Assembly: GCF_000337455.1 (NCBI RefSeq)
Contig: NZ_AOIU01000028.1
Coordinates: 40,980 to 104,979 of the forward strand
Source of the DNA: Halosimplex carlsbadense 2-9-1
GTDB lineage: Archaea; Halobacteriota; Halobacteria; Halobacteriales; Haloarculaceae
DNA: 64,000 nt
Direction: 5' to 3'
Part shown: in pieces, positions 25,875 through 34,669 of the stretch
How the letters are laid out: each line of letters opens with the position of its first letter
Position numbering within the stretch: the first letter of the stretch is position 1
Translations under genes and position numbers: made by a program
Notes under the pieces: model-generated
What the model was told of the DNA's origin: nothing
What the model saw: the letters and a program-made list of their open reading frames with translations, nothing else
The model's database searches: none

Positions 25875-27080
25875 TCAGACGTGCCGGACGAGCGCGCGGG
25901 CCTTCGAGAGGTCGCTCGGGTCGAACGGGTACAGTTCGAGGTAGTCCCGGAGGGTCAGCTCGTAGCGCTGGAGCCGGTCGACCTGCGTGTCAGACAGGCG
26001 GCCGGCGCTGGTGACGAACCGCCGCTGCTGGTCGGAGGTGAAGTCGTAGAGCAACTCGCAGACGATCCGCTGGAGCCGCCAGTCGACCCCCTTCTCGCTG
26101 TTCCAGCGGTCCTCGTAGACCGCGAGTCGCTCGCGGGAGGTGTCGCCGCGGTCGAGCGCGGCGAGCGCGACGGTCGCGGCCATCTCCGCCGACTCCATGC
26201 CGGGGCGGATCCCCTCGCCGAACAGCGGATTGATGCTCGACACCGCGTCGCCGACGGCGACCAGGCCGTCGGTCGCGCGCTGGTTGATGGAGTTGTTCGA
26301 GACGGCGTCGCCGGCGTGGGCAGTTCGAATCGACTCGACCTCCCAGCGCGGGTCGGCGGCGAGCCAGTCCTCGACGTAGTCGTCGATGGTGCCGTCGTCG
26401 GCCGGAGCGTGTGCCTCGTAGAAGTCGTCGATCGAGCAGATACCGGCCTTGAAGGAGTTCTCGCCGGCGGGGAACGTCCAGGCGTACCCGCCCGGCGCCG
26501 CGTCGTGGTCGAAGCGGAACAGCATCGAATCGAGGTCGTACCGGCCCTCGACCTCGTACTCCTTGCCGACGCCGTGCTGGGCGGACGCGGGGTCGAACAT
26601 CCCGAGTTGCTTCGCGAGCACCGCCCGCGGGCCGGTCGCGTCGACGACCAGATCGGCGCGGAGTTCGCGGCGCTCGCCGCCCGTCGTGTACTCGACGCCG
26701 ACGACGCGGCCGCCCTCGCGGATCGGCGCCTGGACGCGGGCGCCGGTCCGGACCTCGGCGCCGCGGGCCTCGGCGTCCTCGCCGAGGAACTCTAGGAAGG
26801 CGGGGAAGTCGAGGACGTACCCGTGGATGTCGAGCGTCGAACTCGCGCCGGGCGCCTCGAAGACGACATCCTCGTTTTCGGCCATCACCACGTCGTCGGG
26901 AATCCCGTAGCGGTCGATCACCTGTTCGAAGGTGCCGCCGGTGGACTTGTCGTTGTCCGAGAGCGCGTCGTTGGCTTCCAGGACGGTGACATCGTACTCC
27001 GAGCGGGCGCCGATCTCGCGGGCGAACTGGAGGCCGGCCGGTCCACCTCCGGCGACCACCACGTCAGCGTCTGCCGACAT
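25875..27080 (-). CDS. geranylgeranyl reductase family flavoprotein
   Basis: This 401-residue FAD enzyme is likely a digeranylgeranylglycerophospholipid reductase or related enzyme that saturates isoprenoid chains of archaeal lipids. The FAD loop is VVVAGGGPAGLQFA (residues 7-20), the second FAD contact is LVAVGDAVSSINPLFGEGI, and VVDATGPRA lies in between. It begins exactly at the Rossmann strand, which supports ATG 27080. The next gene upstream on the same strand encodes a squalene/phytoene synthase, so the pair forms an isoprenoid-related unit. A role on menaquinone or carotenoid side chains is also possible. Confidence 0.87.
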   Translation of the reverse strand: MSADADVVVAGGGPAGLQFAREIGARSEYDVTVLEANDALSDNDKSTGGTFEQVIDRYGIPDDVVMAENEDVVFEAPGASSTLDIHGYVLDFPAFLEFLGEDAEARGAEVRTGARVQAPIREGGRVVGVEYTTGGERRELRADLVVDATGPRAVLAKQLGMFDPASAQHGVGKEYEVEGRYDLDSMLFRFDHDAAPGGYAWTFPAGENSFKAGICSIDDFYEAHAPADDGTIDDYVEDWLAADPRWEVESIRTAHAGDAVSNNSINQRATDGLVAVGDAVSSINPLFGEGIRPGMESAEMAATVALAALDRGDTSRERLAVYEDRWNSEKGVDWRLQRIVCELLYDFTSDQQRRFVTSAGRLSDTQVDRLQRYELTLRDYLELYPFDPSDLSKARALVRHV

Positions 27081-27199
27081 GGTCCGAGCTATCGGTCAGC
27101 GCGACTAATCCGTTCCGATATCGCTCGAGGGCGGCCGTTCGTGGCGGCGTTCCACCCGCGAGAACCAGACCGGGCGCCGTACCGGCCCCGAACCACCGC

Positions 27200-28246
27200 T
27201 CAGTACTCGTCGAGCGGCTGCTGGCGCATCTTCGACCGGAGTTCGGCGACGGAGGGGTCGTCCTCGCCGGAGAACATCGTGAACAGCGCCGTCACCTCCG
27301 AGCGCGAGACCTTCACGTCGCCCTCCTCGATGACGTCTTCGGGGCGCTCTTCGAGTTCACGCAGGGTGCCGACGGCCAGTAGGAACGGGATCGCCCACGC
27401 CGAAAGGGTGTTGCCGCGGATCTCCGGCATGGCTTCGAGCCATGTCTGGGCGCCGTCGAGGTAGCCCTCGGCGCGGTCGACGACCCGGCGGATGACGGGG
27501 ACGAACTCCTCGCCGTTGTCGCCGTCGCGGATGTCCTCGGTGTCGAGCTGCTGGTCGTTGAGCAGCTCCTGGGGGATGTAGACGTTATTCTCCTCCTCGA
27601 AGTCGGTGGCCACGTCCTTCGAGACGTTGACCAGCTGGAGCAACATTGCGAACGACCGGGCGTTGTTCTGGAGCGTCTCGCTGACGGAGTCGTCGACGTT
27701 GCGCGAGAGCAGGCCGGTCACGAGCGTCCCGACGGTGCCGGCGGCGTACCAGCAGTACTCCTCGAGTTCGCCGAAGGTCTGGAGCCGGAGCCCGCCCTGT
27801 TCGGCGTACCGCTCGACGAACATGGCCATGCCGCTGACGAGTTCCCGGACCGGCGGTCGGATCGCGGCCTGGGAGTCGTCGTCGAGGCCGTCGAACGCGC
27901 GGAACACGCGCGGCGACTGGGCGACGACCTCCCAGTCGTCGTTGGGGCTTTCGGGGATCCACTCGTCGACGGCGGCTCTGAACTCCGCGACCGTCGCGTC
28001 GTCCTCGGGGTCGAGGACCCGGTTGTACAGGTCCAGCAGGGTCCGCTGCTCGGCCGGCGGGATGTGCCCGGCGTCCTCGACGGTGTCCGCGATCCGACAG
28101 AGGAGATAGCCGACACAGATGTCGCGCGACATCGGCTCGTCGAGCTCCGCGACCGTCAGCGCGAACGTGCGCGATACGTCCTGGACGGCGTCGTAACAGT
28201 AGTCGAGGTCGTCCTGAAACATCTGCTCGGTCTGGTTCCGTGACAT
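27200..28246 (-). CDS. squalene/phytoene synthase family protein
   Basis: This 348-residue enzyme condenses two prenyl diphosphates head to head. The first aspartate-rich motif is LCRIADTVED (residues of about 49-58), and the second is NVSKDVATDFEEENNVYIP near residue 205. The motif SRTFALTVAEL is also typical. Whether it makes squalene or phytoene cannot be told; the helical fold and length suit either. It lies upstream of the geranylgeranyl reductase gene on the same strand. The start ATG 28246 is about 29 bases from a T-rich box (28275-28284). Confidence 0.9.
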   Translation of the reverse strand: MSRNQTEQMFQDDLDYCYDAVQDVSRTFALTVAELDEPMSRDICVGYLLCRIADTVEDAGHIPPAEQRTLLDLYNRVLDPEDDATVAEFRAAVDEWIPESPNDDWEVVAQSPRVFRAFDGLDDDSQAAIRPPVRELVSGMAMFVERYAEQGGLRLQTFGELEEYCWYAAGTVGTLVTGLLSRNVDDSVSETLQNNARSFAMLLQLVNVSKDVATDFEEENNVYIPQELLNDQQLDTEDIRDGDNGEEFVPVIRRVVDRAEGYLDGAQTWLEAMPEIRGNTLSAWAIPFLLAVGTLRELEERPEDVIEEGDVKVSRSEVTALFTMFSGEDDPSVAELRSKMRQQPLDEY

Positions 28247-28274
28247 TCCCGATACACCCCCCTAAACATTCCAC

Positions 28275-28284
28275 AAGTAAAAAG
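28275..28284 (-). promoter_or_regulatory. TATA-like promoter of the squalene/phytoene synthase gene
   Basis: On the minus strand the box ctttttactt lies about 29-38 bases before the start codon at 28246. It is the only A/T-rich stretch in this intergenic region. Confidence 0.45.
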
Positions 28285-28498
28285 CTCGCCTAGTCCCCGC
28301 CCCGGAGCCGGCTTCACCGCCTCGCGCGACCCGTCGAACGCTCCCGGTCGCGCCCCTCGACGCGGTCGAAATGTCACAACGTTGCCACCGTGGATCGGCG
28401 CTCCCCGTGGCGAGTCAGTGACCGGTCGATATCCCGAGCCCTGGGAGCGCGAACCACGGGAGAGAAAGGCTTTTTCCGGCGTGCTTCAAGGTGCGGAT

Positions 28499-28807
28499 AT
28501 GGGCCGTGCGGGGACACGATTTCGGCGGCGGTTGCGAGCGAGTACGCCGTGGCTCGTCATGGCCGCGGTGTTCTACGCGGTGCTGTTCGGCGCCGGGCTG
28601 GCCGCGATGGCCGCGTACTACGACGCGGACCTGGTCGCGGTGGTCACGGGCTCGGTCGGCGGCTGGCTCTTCCTGGCCTCGGTCGGCGGGCTCGCGGCGT
28701 TCGGCGCCGAACGCTTCCGGGAGTACTTCCGACCGAACTTCGAGCCCGGTCGCCCCCGCGACGAGTACCTCGCCTCGACCGCGCGCTGGTTCGACGACGA
28801 GGACTGA
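28499..28807 (+). CDS. small membrane protein of unknown function
   Basis: This is a 102-residue protein with a basic start (MGRAGTRFRRRLR), two predicted membrane helices (AAVFYAVLFGAGLAAMAAYY and VGGWLFLASVGGLAAFG) and an acidic, soluble tail ending WFDDED. The positive N-terminus suggests a cytoplasmic N-terminus. It is not recognised. It converges on the GlpA-like gene, with about 90 bases between the stops. Confidence 0.7.
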   Translation: MGRAGTRFRRRLRASTPWLVMAAVFYAVLFGAGLAAMAAYYDADLVAVVTGSVGGWLFLASVGGLAAFGAERFREYFRPNFEPGRPRDEYLASTARWFDDED

Positions 28808-28900
28808 GTCGCCGGCGGTCGCGACCGATACGACCGCCGGCCAGCGGCGGGTCTCCGACCGGTATCACCGGCGACCGACGGTCTGTCAGCGGTCGATGGG

Positions 28901-30121
28901 TCACCGACCGGCGGTGTCGCTGTCGGAGGGCCCCGGGCCGCCGATGTCGGCGACGAACCCGTCGAGCGTATCGGGGTCGTCGGCACCCGGTAGCGGCTCC
29001 GCCGCGGTGCTGCAGGGTTCGTCGACGCCGAGGCGCTCGCAGACGGCATCGGCTGTCGCCTCGGCCATCAGCCGGTAGGTCGTTAGCTTCCCGCCGACGA
29101 CCGACAGGAAGTTCCCGACACCCTCGTCGGCGTGGTCGAGCAAGAAGAAGCCACGCGAGATGCCGCGACCGCCACGATCGGCCTCGTCGGGCTCGTACAG
29201 CGGGCGTACGCCCCACCACTCCCGGACGCGGGCGGCGTCGGCAAGCGGCGGGCACATCGCCGCGCACTCCTCGCGGACCCGCTCGCGCTCCCAGTCAGCG
29301 CGCTCGTATTTGTCCGGGTCCTCGACGGCGACGCTCGTGGTTCCGAGCACCGCCTCGCGCTCGTGGGGCACGACGATGTCGCCGTCGCCCGGCTCGCGAC
29401 ACCGGTTGAGGACCGTCCCGAGCCTCGCGTGTTCGACCGACACCATCAGCCCGCGGGTCGGCCGCATCTCGACGGATACGCCGGCCATCGCCGCGAGGTC
29501 GCCGGCCCACGCACCGGTCGCGTTGACGACCACCTCCGGACTGATCGTCTCGTCGAGCGCACCGCCGACCGCGACGCCGGCCACCTCGCCGTCGGCGACC
29601 CGGATCCCTTCGACGGGGGAGTCGTAGTGGACGGCGGCACCGTGGTCGGCCGCGTCCCGGGCGTTCGCGGCCACGAGCCGCGAGGGCGAGACGACCGCGT
29701 CCGGGACGTGCATCGCCCGCTCGACGCCCGCGGCGAGGTCCGGGACGGCGGCCCGCGCCTCGTCGCCGTCGAGCACCTCGACTGGGATCCCGATCCGCTC
29801 GCAGGCGTCGCGCTTGGCGTCGAAGTAGTCGGGGTCGTCCTCGGCCAGCTGGACGAACAGGCCACCGGTGTCCGCGATAGCCGCGCCAGCGATGTTCCGA
29901 AGCGTCCGGTTCTCGGCGATACACTCCTCGGCGCCGGCCTCGTCGGCCTCGGCGTAGCGCGCGCCGCTGTGGAGCAGCCCGTGCGAGCGAGCGGTCGTCC
30001 CCTCTTGGAGGCCGCCGCGGTCGACGAGCGTCACGTCGCACCCGCGGAGCGCGAGGTCGCGCGCGACGCCGGCGCCGGTCGCCCCACCGCCGATCACGAG
30101 GACCGTGGTATCGATCGCCAT
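28901..30121 (-). CDS. FAD-dependent glycerol-3-phosphate dehydrogenase-like oxidoreductase
   Basis: This 406-residue protein resembles the FAD domain of GlpA-type anaerobic glycerol-3-phosphate dehydrogenases, which pass electrons to the quinone pool. The FAD loop VIGGGATGAGVARDLALRG starts at residue 8, TTARSHGLLHSGARYAE matches the family's conserved block, and VVGGKLTTYR is near the end. It lacks the C-terminal iron-sulfur/BFD-like extension of full GlpA and no glpB, glpC or glpK gene is nearby. It may be a second, stand-alone copy with a different substrate. ATG 30121 directly precedes the FAD strand. It is divergent from leuS. Confidence 0.82.
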   Translation of the reverse strand: MAIDTTVLVIGGGATGAGVARDLALRGCDVTLVDRGGLQEGTTARSHGLLHSGARYAEADEAGAEECIAENRTLRNIAGAAIADTGGLFVQLAEDDPDYFDAKRDACERIGIPVEVLDGDEARAAVPDLAAGVERAMHVPDAVVSPSRLVAANARDAADHGAAVHYDSPVEGIRVADGEVAGVAVGGALDETISPEVVVNATGAWAGDLAAMAGVSVEMRPTRGLMVSVEHARLGTVLNRCREPGDGDIVVPHEREAVLGTTSVAVEDPDKYERADWERERVREECAAMCPPLADAARVREWWGVRPLYEPDEADRGGRGISRGFFLLDHADEGVGNFLSVVGGKLTTYRLMAEATADAVCERLGVDEPCSTAAEPLPGADDPDTLDGFVADIGGPGPSDSDTAGR

Positions 30122-30281
30122 ACCGTACCCTGGGGTCGGAGACTGATGTGGGTGCCGACGAGGGGGACGCTCGGTCATCGACCGGCTCCGGGACGGTCCC
30201 GCGACGGCCTCGCGACCCGCGAGACCCGGTCGCGTGGGGGAACAGTGATTACGGCGGCGGACGGAGGTTCGCCAACAGTCG

Positions 30282-32957
30282 ATGACTCGGTACAACCACG
30301 CCAGGGTGCAGGAGTATTGGCAGTACGTCTGGGACGCCGAGGGCGTCTACGAGGTGCCCGACGACGCCGCCGACCCGACGTACGTCCTGGGGATGTTCCC
30401 CTACACCTCCGGCACGCTCCACATGGGTCACGTCCGCAACTACGCCATCACCGACGCCTACGCCCGCTATCGCTCGCTGCGTGGCGACGAGGTGCTCCAG
30501 CCGATGGGGTGGGACGCCTTCGGCCTCCCGGCCGAGAACGCCGCCTACGAGCGCGACACGGACCCCGAATCGTGGACCCGCTCGTGTATCGACCAGATGC
30601 GCGAGGAGCTGGAGACGATGGGCTTTGGCTACGACTGGTCGCGGGAGGTCACCACCTGCGACCCCGAGTACTACCGCTGGAACCAGTACCTCTTCAAGCA
30701 GTTCTACGAGGAGGACCTCGTCGAGTACACCGGCGCCCGCGTCAACTGGTGTCCGGACTGCGAGACGGTGCTGGCCGACGCGCAGGTCGAGCGTCCGGAC
30801 GGCGCCGAGGCCGAGAACAGTGCGGTCGACCACGCCCACGCTGCCGGCGTCTGCTGGCGCTGCGAGACGCCGGTCGAGCGCCGGGAACTCGACCAGTGGT
30901 TCTTCACGATCACCGACTACGCCGAGGAACTCGACGCCGGCCTCGACGACCTGGCGGAGTGGCCCGACAGCGTCCGCGACATCCAGCGCAACTGGATCGG
31001 TCGCCAGGAGGGCGCCCACGTCTCCTTCGACGTGACCGACCCGGACGGTGACACGGACACCGAGGTGGACGTGTTCACTACCCGCCTCGACACGGTCCAC
31101 GGCGCCACCTTCGTCGCGCTCTCGCCCGGCCACGACCTCGCGCGGGCGGTCACCGAGACGGACGACGACGTGGCCGAATACGTCGACGACATGACCAGCG
31201 CGGGCGCCGACGCGGGCGGGACCTCCGGCGTCGAGACGGACCTCACGGCCACGCATCCGATCACGGGCGAGGAGTTGCCCGTCTACGTCGCGGCGTACGT
31301 CCTCGACGACGTTGGGACGGGCGCCGTGATGGGCGTGCCAGCGCACAACGAACGCGACCACGCCTTCGCCGATGCGCAGGACCTCCCCGTCGAACAGGTC
31401 GTCGAACCGGTCGACGGCAGCGGGACGGACCTGCCCGGCGCGCCCTACACCGACGACGGCATGCTGACCGACAGCGGCGAATACGACGGGCTCGCCAGTT
31501 CGGCCGCCCGCGAGCGCCTGCTGGGCGCCGACGGCGTCGAATCCGCTACCGAGTACCGCCTGCGCGACTGGCTCATCTCCCGCCAGCGCTACTGGGGCAC
31601 GCCGATCCCGATGATCCACTGCGAGGACTGCGGCCGCGTCCCCGTCCCCGACGAGGACCTGCCCGTCGAACTGCCGCCGTACGTCCGCACCGCGGGCAAC
31701 CCCCTCGAAGAGAGCGAGGAGTGGAAGTCGGTCGAGTGTCCCGAGTGTGGCGGCCCGGCCGAGCGCGAGACGGACACGATGGACACCTTCGTCGACTCCT
31801 CGTGGTACTTCCTCCGGTTCTGCTCGCCCGACCTCGATTCGGCGCCGTTCGAAAGCGAGCGTGCGAACGACTGGCTGCCCGTCGACGTGTACGTCGGCGG
31901 CGAGGAACACGCCATCCTGCACCTCCTCTATATTCGATTCTTCACCCGGGCGCTCGCGGATCTGGGCCTGCTCGACACGCGCGAACCGGTCGAGCGGCTG
32001 ATCAACCAGGGCACGGTGCTGTACGACGGCGAGAAGATGTCCTCCTCGAAGGGCAACGCCATCGCGCCCCACGAGTACGGCGCGGAGACGACCCGCCTGT
32101 TCCTGCTGTCGGCCGCCCACCCCGCACAGGACTTCGAGTGGACCGTGAAATCGGTCGGGGACGTGTACGACTTCCAGCAGCGCCTCTACGCGATGGTCGC
32201 AGACCGCGACGACGTGGCGACCCGCGAGGAGTCGGCGCCCCAGGACGCCTACCTCGGGCGTGAGATCGACCGGACGATCACGGCCGTCGCCGAGGAGTAC
32301 GAGCGCTTCCGTTTCCACCGCGTCGTCAGCGAGACTCAGCGATTCGCGCGCCTGCTCCGCCGGTACGCCGAGTACGGGCCCGTCGACGAGGCGACCTACG
32401 AACGGGGGCTGCGCGCGCTGACGCGGTTCGTCGCGCCGATGGCGCCGTATCTCGGCGAGGAGATGTGGAACCTGCTGGACACCGACGGGATGGTCGTCGA
32501 GGCCGAGTGGCCGGCCGTCGCGGAGGCGATCGACGACTACGAGCTGGAGCGGCGGCTGGTCGACCGGACGCTCGACGACGTGCGCGACATCACCGAAGTC
32601 GTCGACATCGACGACCCCGGGACCATCGAGATCGTGGTCGCCGAGGACTGGAAGTACCGCGCCTACGAGCACGTCCGGGGAGCCGACCCCGGCGACGCGG
32701 TCGTCGGCTCGGCGCTGGACGACGACGCTATCGGCGAGGACGGCGACCGCGCCGCCGAGTACCTCGGGGAGCTGGCCGGGCAGGCCGGCGCGCTCGAACC
32801 TGTCCTCGACGCCGAGCGGGAGCTGGCCGTGCTGGAGGCGGCCGGCTGGCTGTTCGCCGACGAGTTCGGTGCCGCGATCGAGGTCCGCCGCGCCGACGCC
32901 GACGACGACCTCGCCGGGAAGGCCGAGCCGGCCAAACCGGCGATCCACATCGACTGA
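30282..32957 (+). CDS. leuS: leucyl-tRNA synthetase (bacterial-type architecture)
   Basis: This enzyme charges tRNA-Leu in the cytoplasm. The 891-residue protein has HMGH at residues 47-50 and KMSSS at about 584-588. Between them are the Zn-like knuckles (CPDC, CWRC), the CP1 editing region (FTTRLDTVHGATFV) and LRDWLISRQRYWGTPIP. The opening MTRYNHARVQEYWQ and the overall motif order resemble bacterial LeuRS rather than the longer archaeal/eukaryal type. This agrees with what is known of haloarchaea, where LeuRS is of bacterial descent. The gene precedes a CapA-like gene by only 27 bases. Confidence 0.95.
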   Translation: MTRYNHARVQEYWQYVWDAEGVYEVPDDAADPTYVLGMFPYTSGTLHMGHVRNYAITDAYARYRSLRGDEVLQPMGWDAFGLPAENAAYERDTDPESWTRSCIDQMREELETMGFGYDWSREVTTCDPEYYRWNQYLFKQFYEEDLVEYTGARVNWCPDCETVLADAQVERPDGAEAENSAVDHAHAAGVCWRCETPVERRELDQWFFTITDYAEELDAGLDDLAEWPDSVRDIQRNWIGRQEGAHVSFDVTDPDGDTDTEVDVFTTRLDTVHGATFVALSPGHDLARAVTETDDDVAEYVDDMTSAGADAGGTSGVETDLTATHPITGEELPVYVAAYVLDDVGTGAVMGVPAHNERDHAFADAQDLPVEQVVEPVDGSGTDLPGAPYTDDGMLTDSGEYDGLASSAARERLLGADGVESATEYRLRDWLISRQRYWGTPIPMIHCEDCGRVPVPDEDLPVELPPYVRTAGNPLEESEEWKSVECPECGGPAERETDTMDTFVDSSWYFLRFCSPDLDSAPFESERANDWLPVDVYVGGEEHAILHLLYIRFFTRALADLGLLDTREPVERLINQGTVLYDGEKMSSSKGNAIAPHEYGAETTRLFLLSAAHPAQDFEWTVKSVGDVYDFQQRLYAMVADRDDVATREESAPQDAYLGREIDRTITAVAEEYERFRFHRVVSETQRFARLLRRYAEYGPVDEATYERGLRALTRFVAPMAPYLGEEMWNLLDTDGMVVEAEWPAVAEAIDDYELERRLVDRTLDDVRDITEVVDIDDPGTIEIVVAEDWKYRAYEHVRGADPGDAVVGSALDDDAIGEDGDRAAEYLGELAGQAGALEPVLDAERELAVLEAAGWLFADEFGAAIEVRRADADDDLAGKAEPAKPAIHID

Positions 32958-32984
32958 GATGCTGTCGGCGGAGGGTGGCTGACC

Positions 32985-34115
32985 GTGCCGTCCCGCCGGG
33001 CCGTCCTCGCCGGGTCCGCCGCGTCGGTCGCGGCGCTGGCGGGACTGGGCGGGGCGACCAGTCGAGTGGCGCGCCGGCCGGTGCCGGCGAGGGTCCACGG
33101 GGAGGCCGACGCCCGGATCGGGTTCGGCGGCGACGCGATGCTCGGCCGGAGCGTCGACGAGCGCTGGGCCGGCAGCGAGTCGGACGGTTCGGCCCGCGAG
33201 CCCGCCGGCGTCTGGGGGTCGACGCTCCCCGCGCTTCGACGGCTCGACGGGCTGTTTCTCAACCTGGAGTGCAGCGTGTCGACGCGCGGCGAGCGGACGC
33301 CGGACCGGGGGTACTACTTCCGGGCCGACCCCGGCTGGGCGCTCCCGGCGCTCTCGGCGGCCGGGACCTCGTTCGCGTCGCTGGCGAACAACCACCTGCT
33401 CGACTTCGGGCCGACGGCGCTCGCCGATACCGTCGACCACCTCGACGGCGCGGGGATCGCGACGGCGGGTGCCGGCCGCGACCGAGCGGCGGCGTTCGAG
33501 CCGACCGTCGCCACCGCCGACGACCTCGACGTGGGCGTGATCGCGCTGACCGACCAGTCGCGCTCGTACCGCGCCGGCCCCGACAGCGCCGGGACGGCGT
33601 GGCTCCCGCTGGACCCCGAGCGCCCGGAGACACGGGAGCGGGTCGAGACGGCCCTCGAGGCCGTCTACCGCCGTGATCCGGACCTCGTCGTCGCGTCGCT
33701 ACACTGGGGCCCCAACTGGGAGGTCCGGCCGTCGGCGACCCAGCGACGGTTCGCGCGGTGGCTGGTCGAACGGGGCGTCGACGTGGTCCACGGCCACAGC
33801 GCCCACGTCGTTCAGGGGATCGAGGTGTACCGCGGCCGCCCCATCCTGTACGACCTGGGCGACTACGTGGACGACTACATCGTCAAAGAGGGGCTGCACA
33901 ACGACCGGAGCGTCCGCGTCGAACTCGTCGTCGAGGGCGGTCGGCTCGACCGCCTGCACGTCGCGCCGGTGGAGATATCCGACGAGCGGGTCGAACCGGC
34001 GACGGGTGAGGTGGCCGCCTGGGTCCGCGAGCGAATGGCCTCGCTCTCGGCCGACTTCGGCACGAACGTCGAGCGCGAGGGCCGAGGGCTGTCGGTTCCG
34101 CTCGTAGACGAGTGA
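32985..34115 (+). CDS. CapA-like metallophosphatase-fold protein with Tat-type leader
   Basis: This 376-residue protein matches the PGA_cap/CapA family, linked in bacteria to poly-gamma-glutamate export and in others to unknown surface roles. The twin arginine start (SRRAVLAGSAASVAALAG) suggests Tat export. The fold motifs are GFGGDAMLGRSVD, LNLECSVS, SLANNHLLDFG, SLHWGPNWEVRPS and HGHSAHVVQGIE. It begins with GTG 32985, 27 bases after leuS. No pgsB or pgsC gene is nearby, so poly-glutamate synthesis is not supported. Confidence 0.85.
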   Translation: MPSRRAVLAGSAASVAALAGLGGATSRVARRPVPARVHGEADARIGFGGDAMLGRSVDERWAGSESDGSAREPAGVWGSTLPALRRLDGLFLNLECSVSTRGERTPDRGYYFRADPGWALPALSAAGTSFASLANNHLLDFGPTALADTVDHLDGAGIATAGAGRDRAAAFEPTVATADDLDVGVIALTDQSRSYRAGPDSAGTAWLPLDPERPETRERVETALEAVYRRDPDLVVASLHWGPNWEVRPSATQRRFARWLVERGVDVVHGHSAHVVQGIEVYRGRPILYDLGDYVDDYIVKEGLHNDRSVRVELVVEGGRLDRLHVAPVEISDERVEPATGEVAAWVRERMASLSADFGTNVEREGRGLSVPLVDE

Positions 34116-34227
34116 GTCATCGGGCGGTGTGCGGTGGCGTGCGCTGTCGCGAGTCTCGTCTTCCTCGTGAGCGAAGCGAGCGAGGGTCAGCGAGAGCTTC
34201 GCTCTCGCCAGACGCGACAGCACCGTG

Positions 34228-34440
34228 CGAGGGATGAGAAGCGCAGCCTGCGAGCATCGCAATCGGCTGGGGAGGTGTGTGGCCGTCTGCGGTGCTGTGG
34301 GGACGGTCGCGGTGTGTCCTGGCGGACTGAAAGGGCGAGACCCGCTCGCGTGCAGTTCAGTCGCCTGAGCGACCTCTACCCGAGTGACCGAGGGGAACGA
34401 GGGTATGTCGCTCAGCGACCGCGAGCGGGTCGAGGGCTTT
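34228..34440 (+). repeat. dispersed intergenic repeat, copy B
   Basis: This stretch matches copy A (19436-19650, opposite strand) block by block, including an identical 18-base block at 34258-34275. Small hairpins are kept in both copies: gcgag-N5-ctcgc and gtcg-N6-cgac, with different loop bases. Preserved stems with changed loops suggest a structured nucleic acid. The 3' side merges into the 57-base tandem repeat. Confidence 0.65.
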
Positions 34441-34559
34441 CAGCGCTCGCTGTCCGGTGTGGTCGCTGGAACTGCTAGCGAGCGGGTCGAGGGCTTTCAG
34501 CGCTCGCTGTCCGGTGTGGTCGCTGGAACTGCTAGCGAGCGGGTCGAGGGCTTTCATCG
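34421..34559 (+). repeat. 57-base tandem repeat, two full and one partial unit
   Basis: Units start with gcgagcgggtcgagggcttt at 34421, 34478 and 34535. The first two are full 57-base copies and are nearly or fully identical. The third matches for about 23 bases and then diverges. The repeat lies at the 3' edge of dispersed repeat copy B and probably arose by local duplication of it. Confidence 0.9.
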
Positions 34560-34669
34560 TCTGCTGCCGAAAGCAGCCGCGACGACTACCGGCCAGCAGT
34601 TCCCAGAACACGAACTCACGACCGATCGGAGATACCACTCGTTTAGTCAGAGGAGCCCGAACGACCACC

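Larger units (their letters stand above)
34116..34669. other. 554-base intergenic region with dispersed repeat copy B and a 57-base tandem repeat
   Basis: This long gap between the CapA-like gene and the renalase-like gene is filled by copy B of the dispersed repeat and the tandem repeat that grows out of it (both listed separately). The last 60 bases carry the likely promoter for the renalase-like gene. A frame that runs through the repeat into that gene is not believable, because it encodes the tandem repeat. Confidence 0.65.

Noticed and set aside
28901..30121. Full glycerol-3-phosphate dehydrogenase subunit A.
   Set aside because: The protein lacks the C-terminal extension, and glpB, glpC and glpK are not adjacent, so only a GlpA-like call is supported.
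30249..33440. A 1063-residue open frame on the minus strand across leuS.
   Set aside because: It runs antisense to a clear LeuRS with HMGH and KMSSS motifs, and its own sequence has only Val/Asp/Arg-rich low-complexity content.
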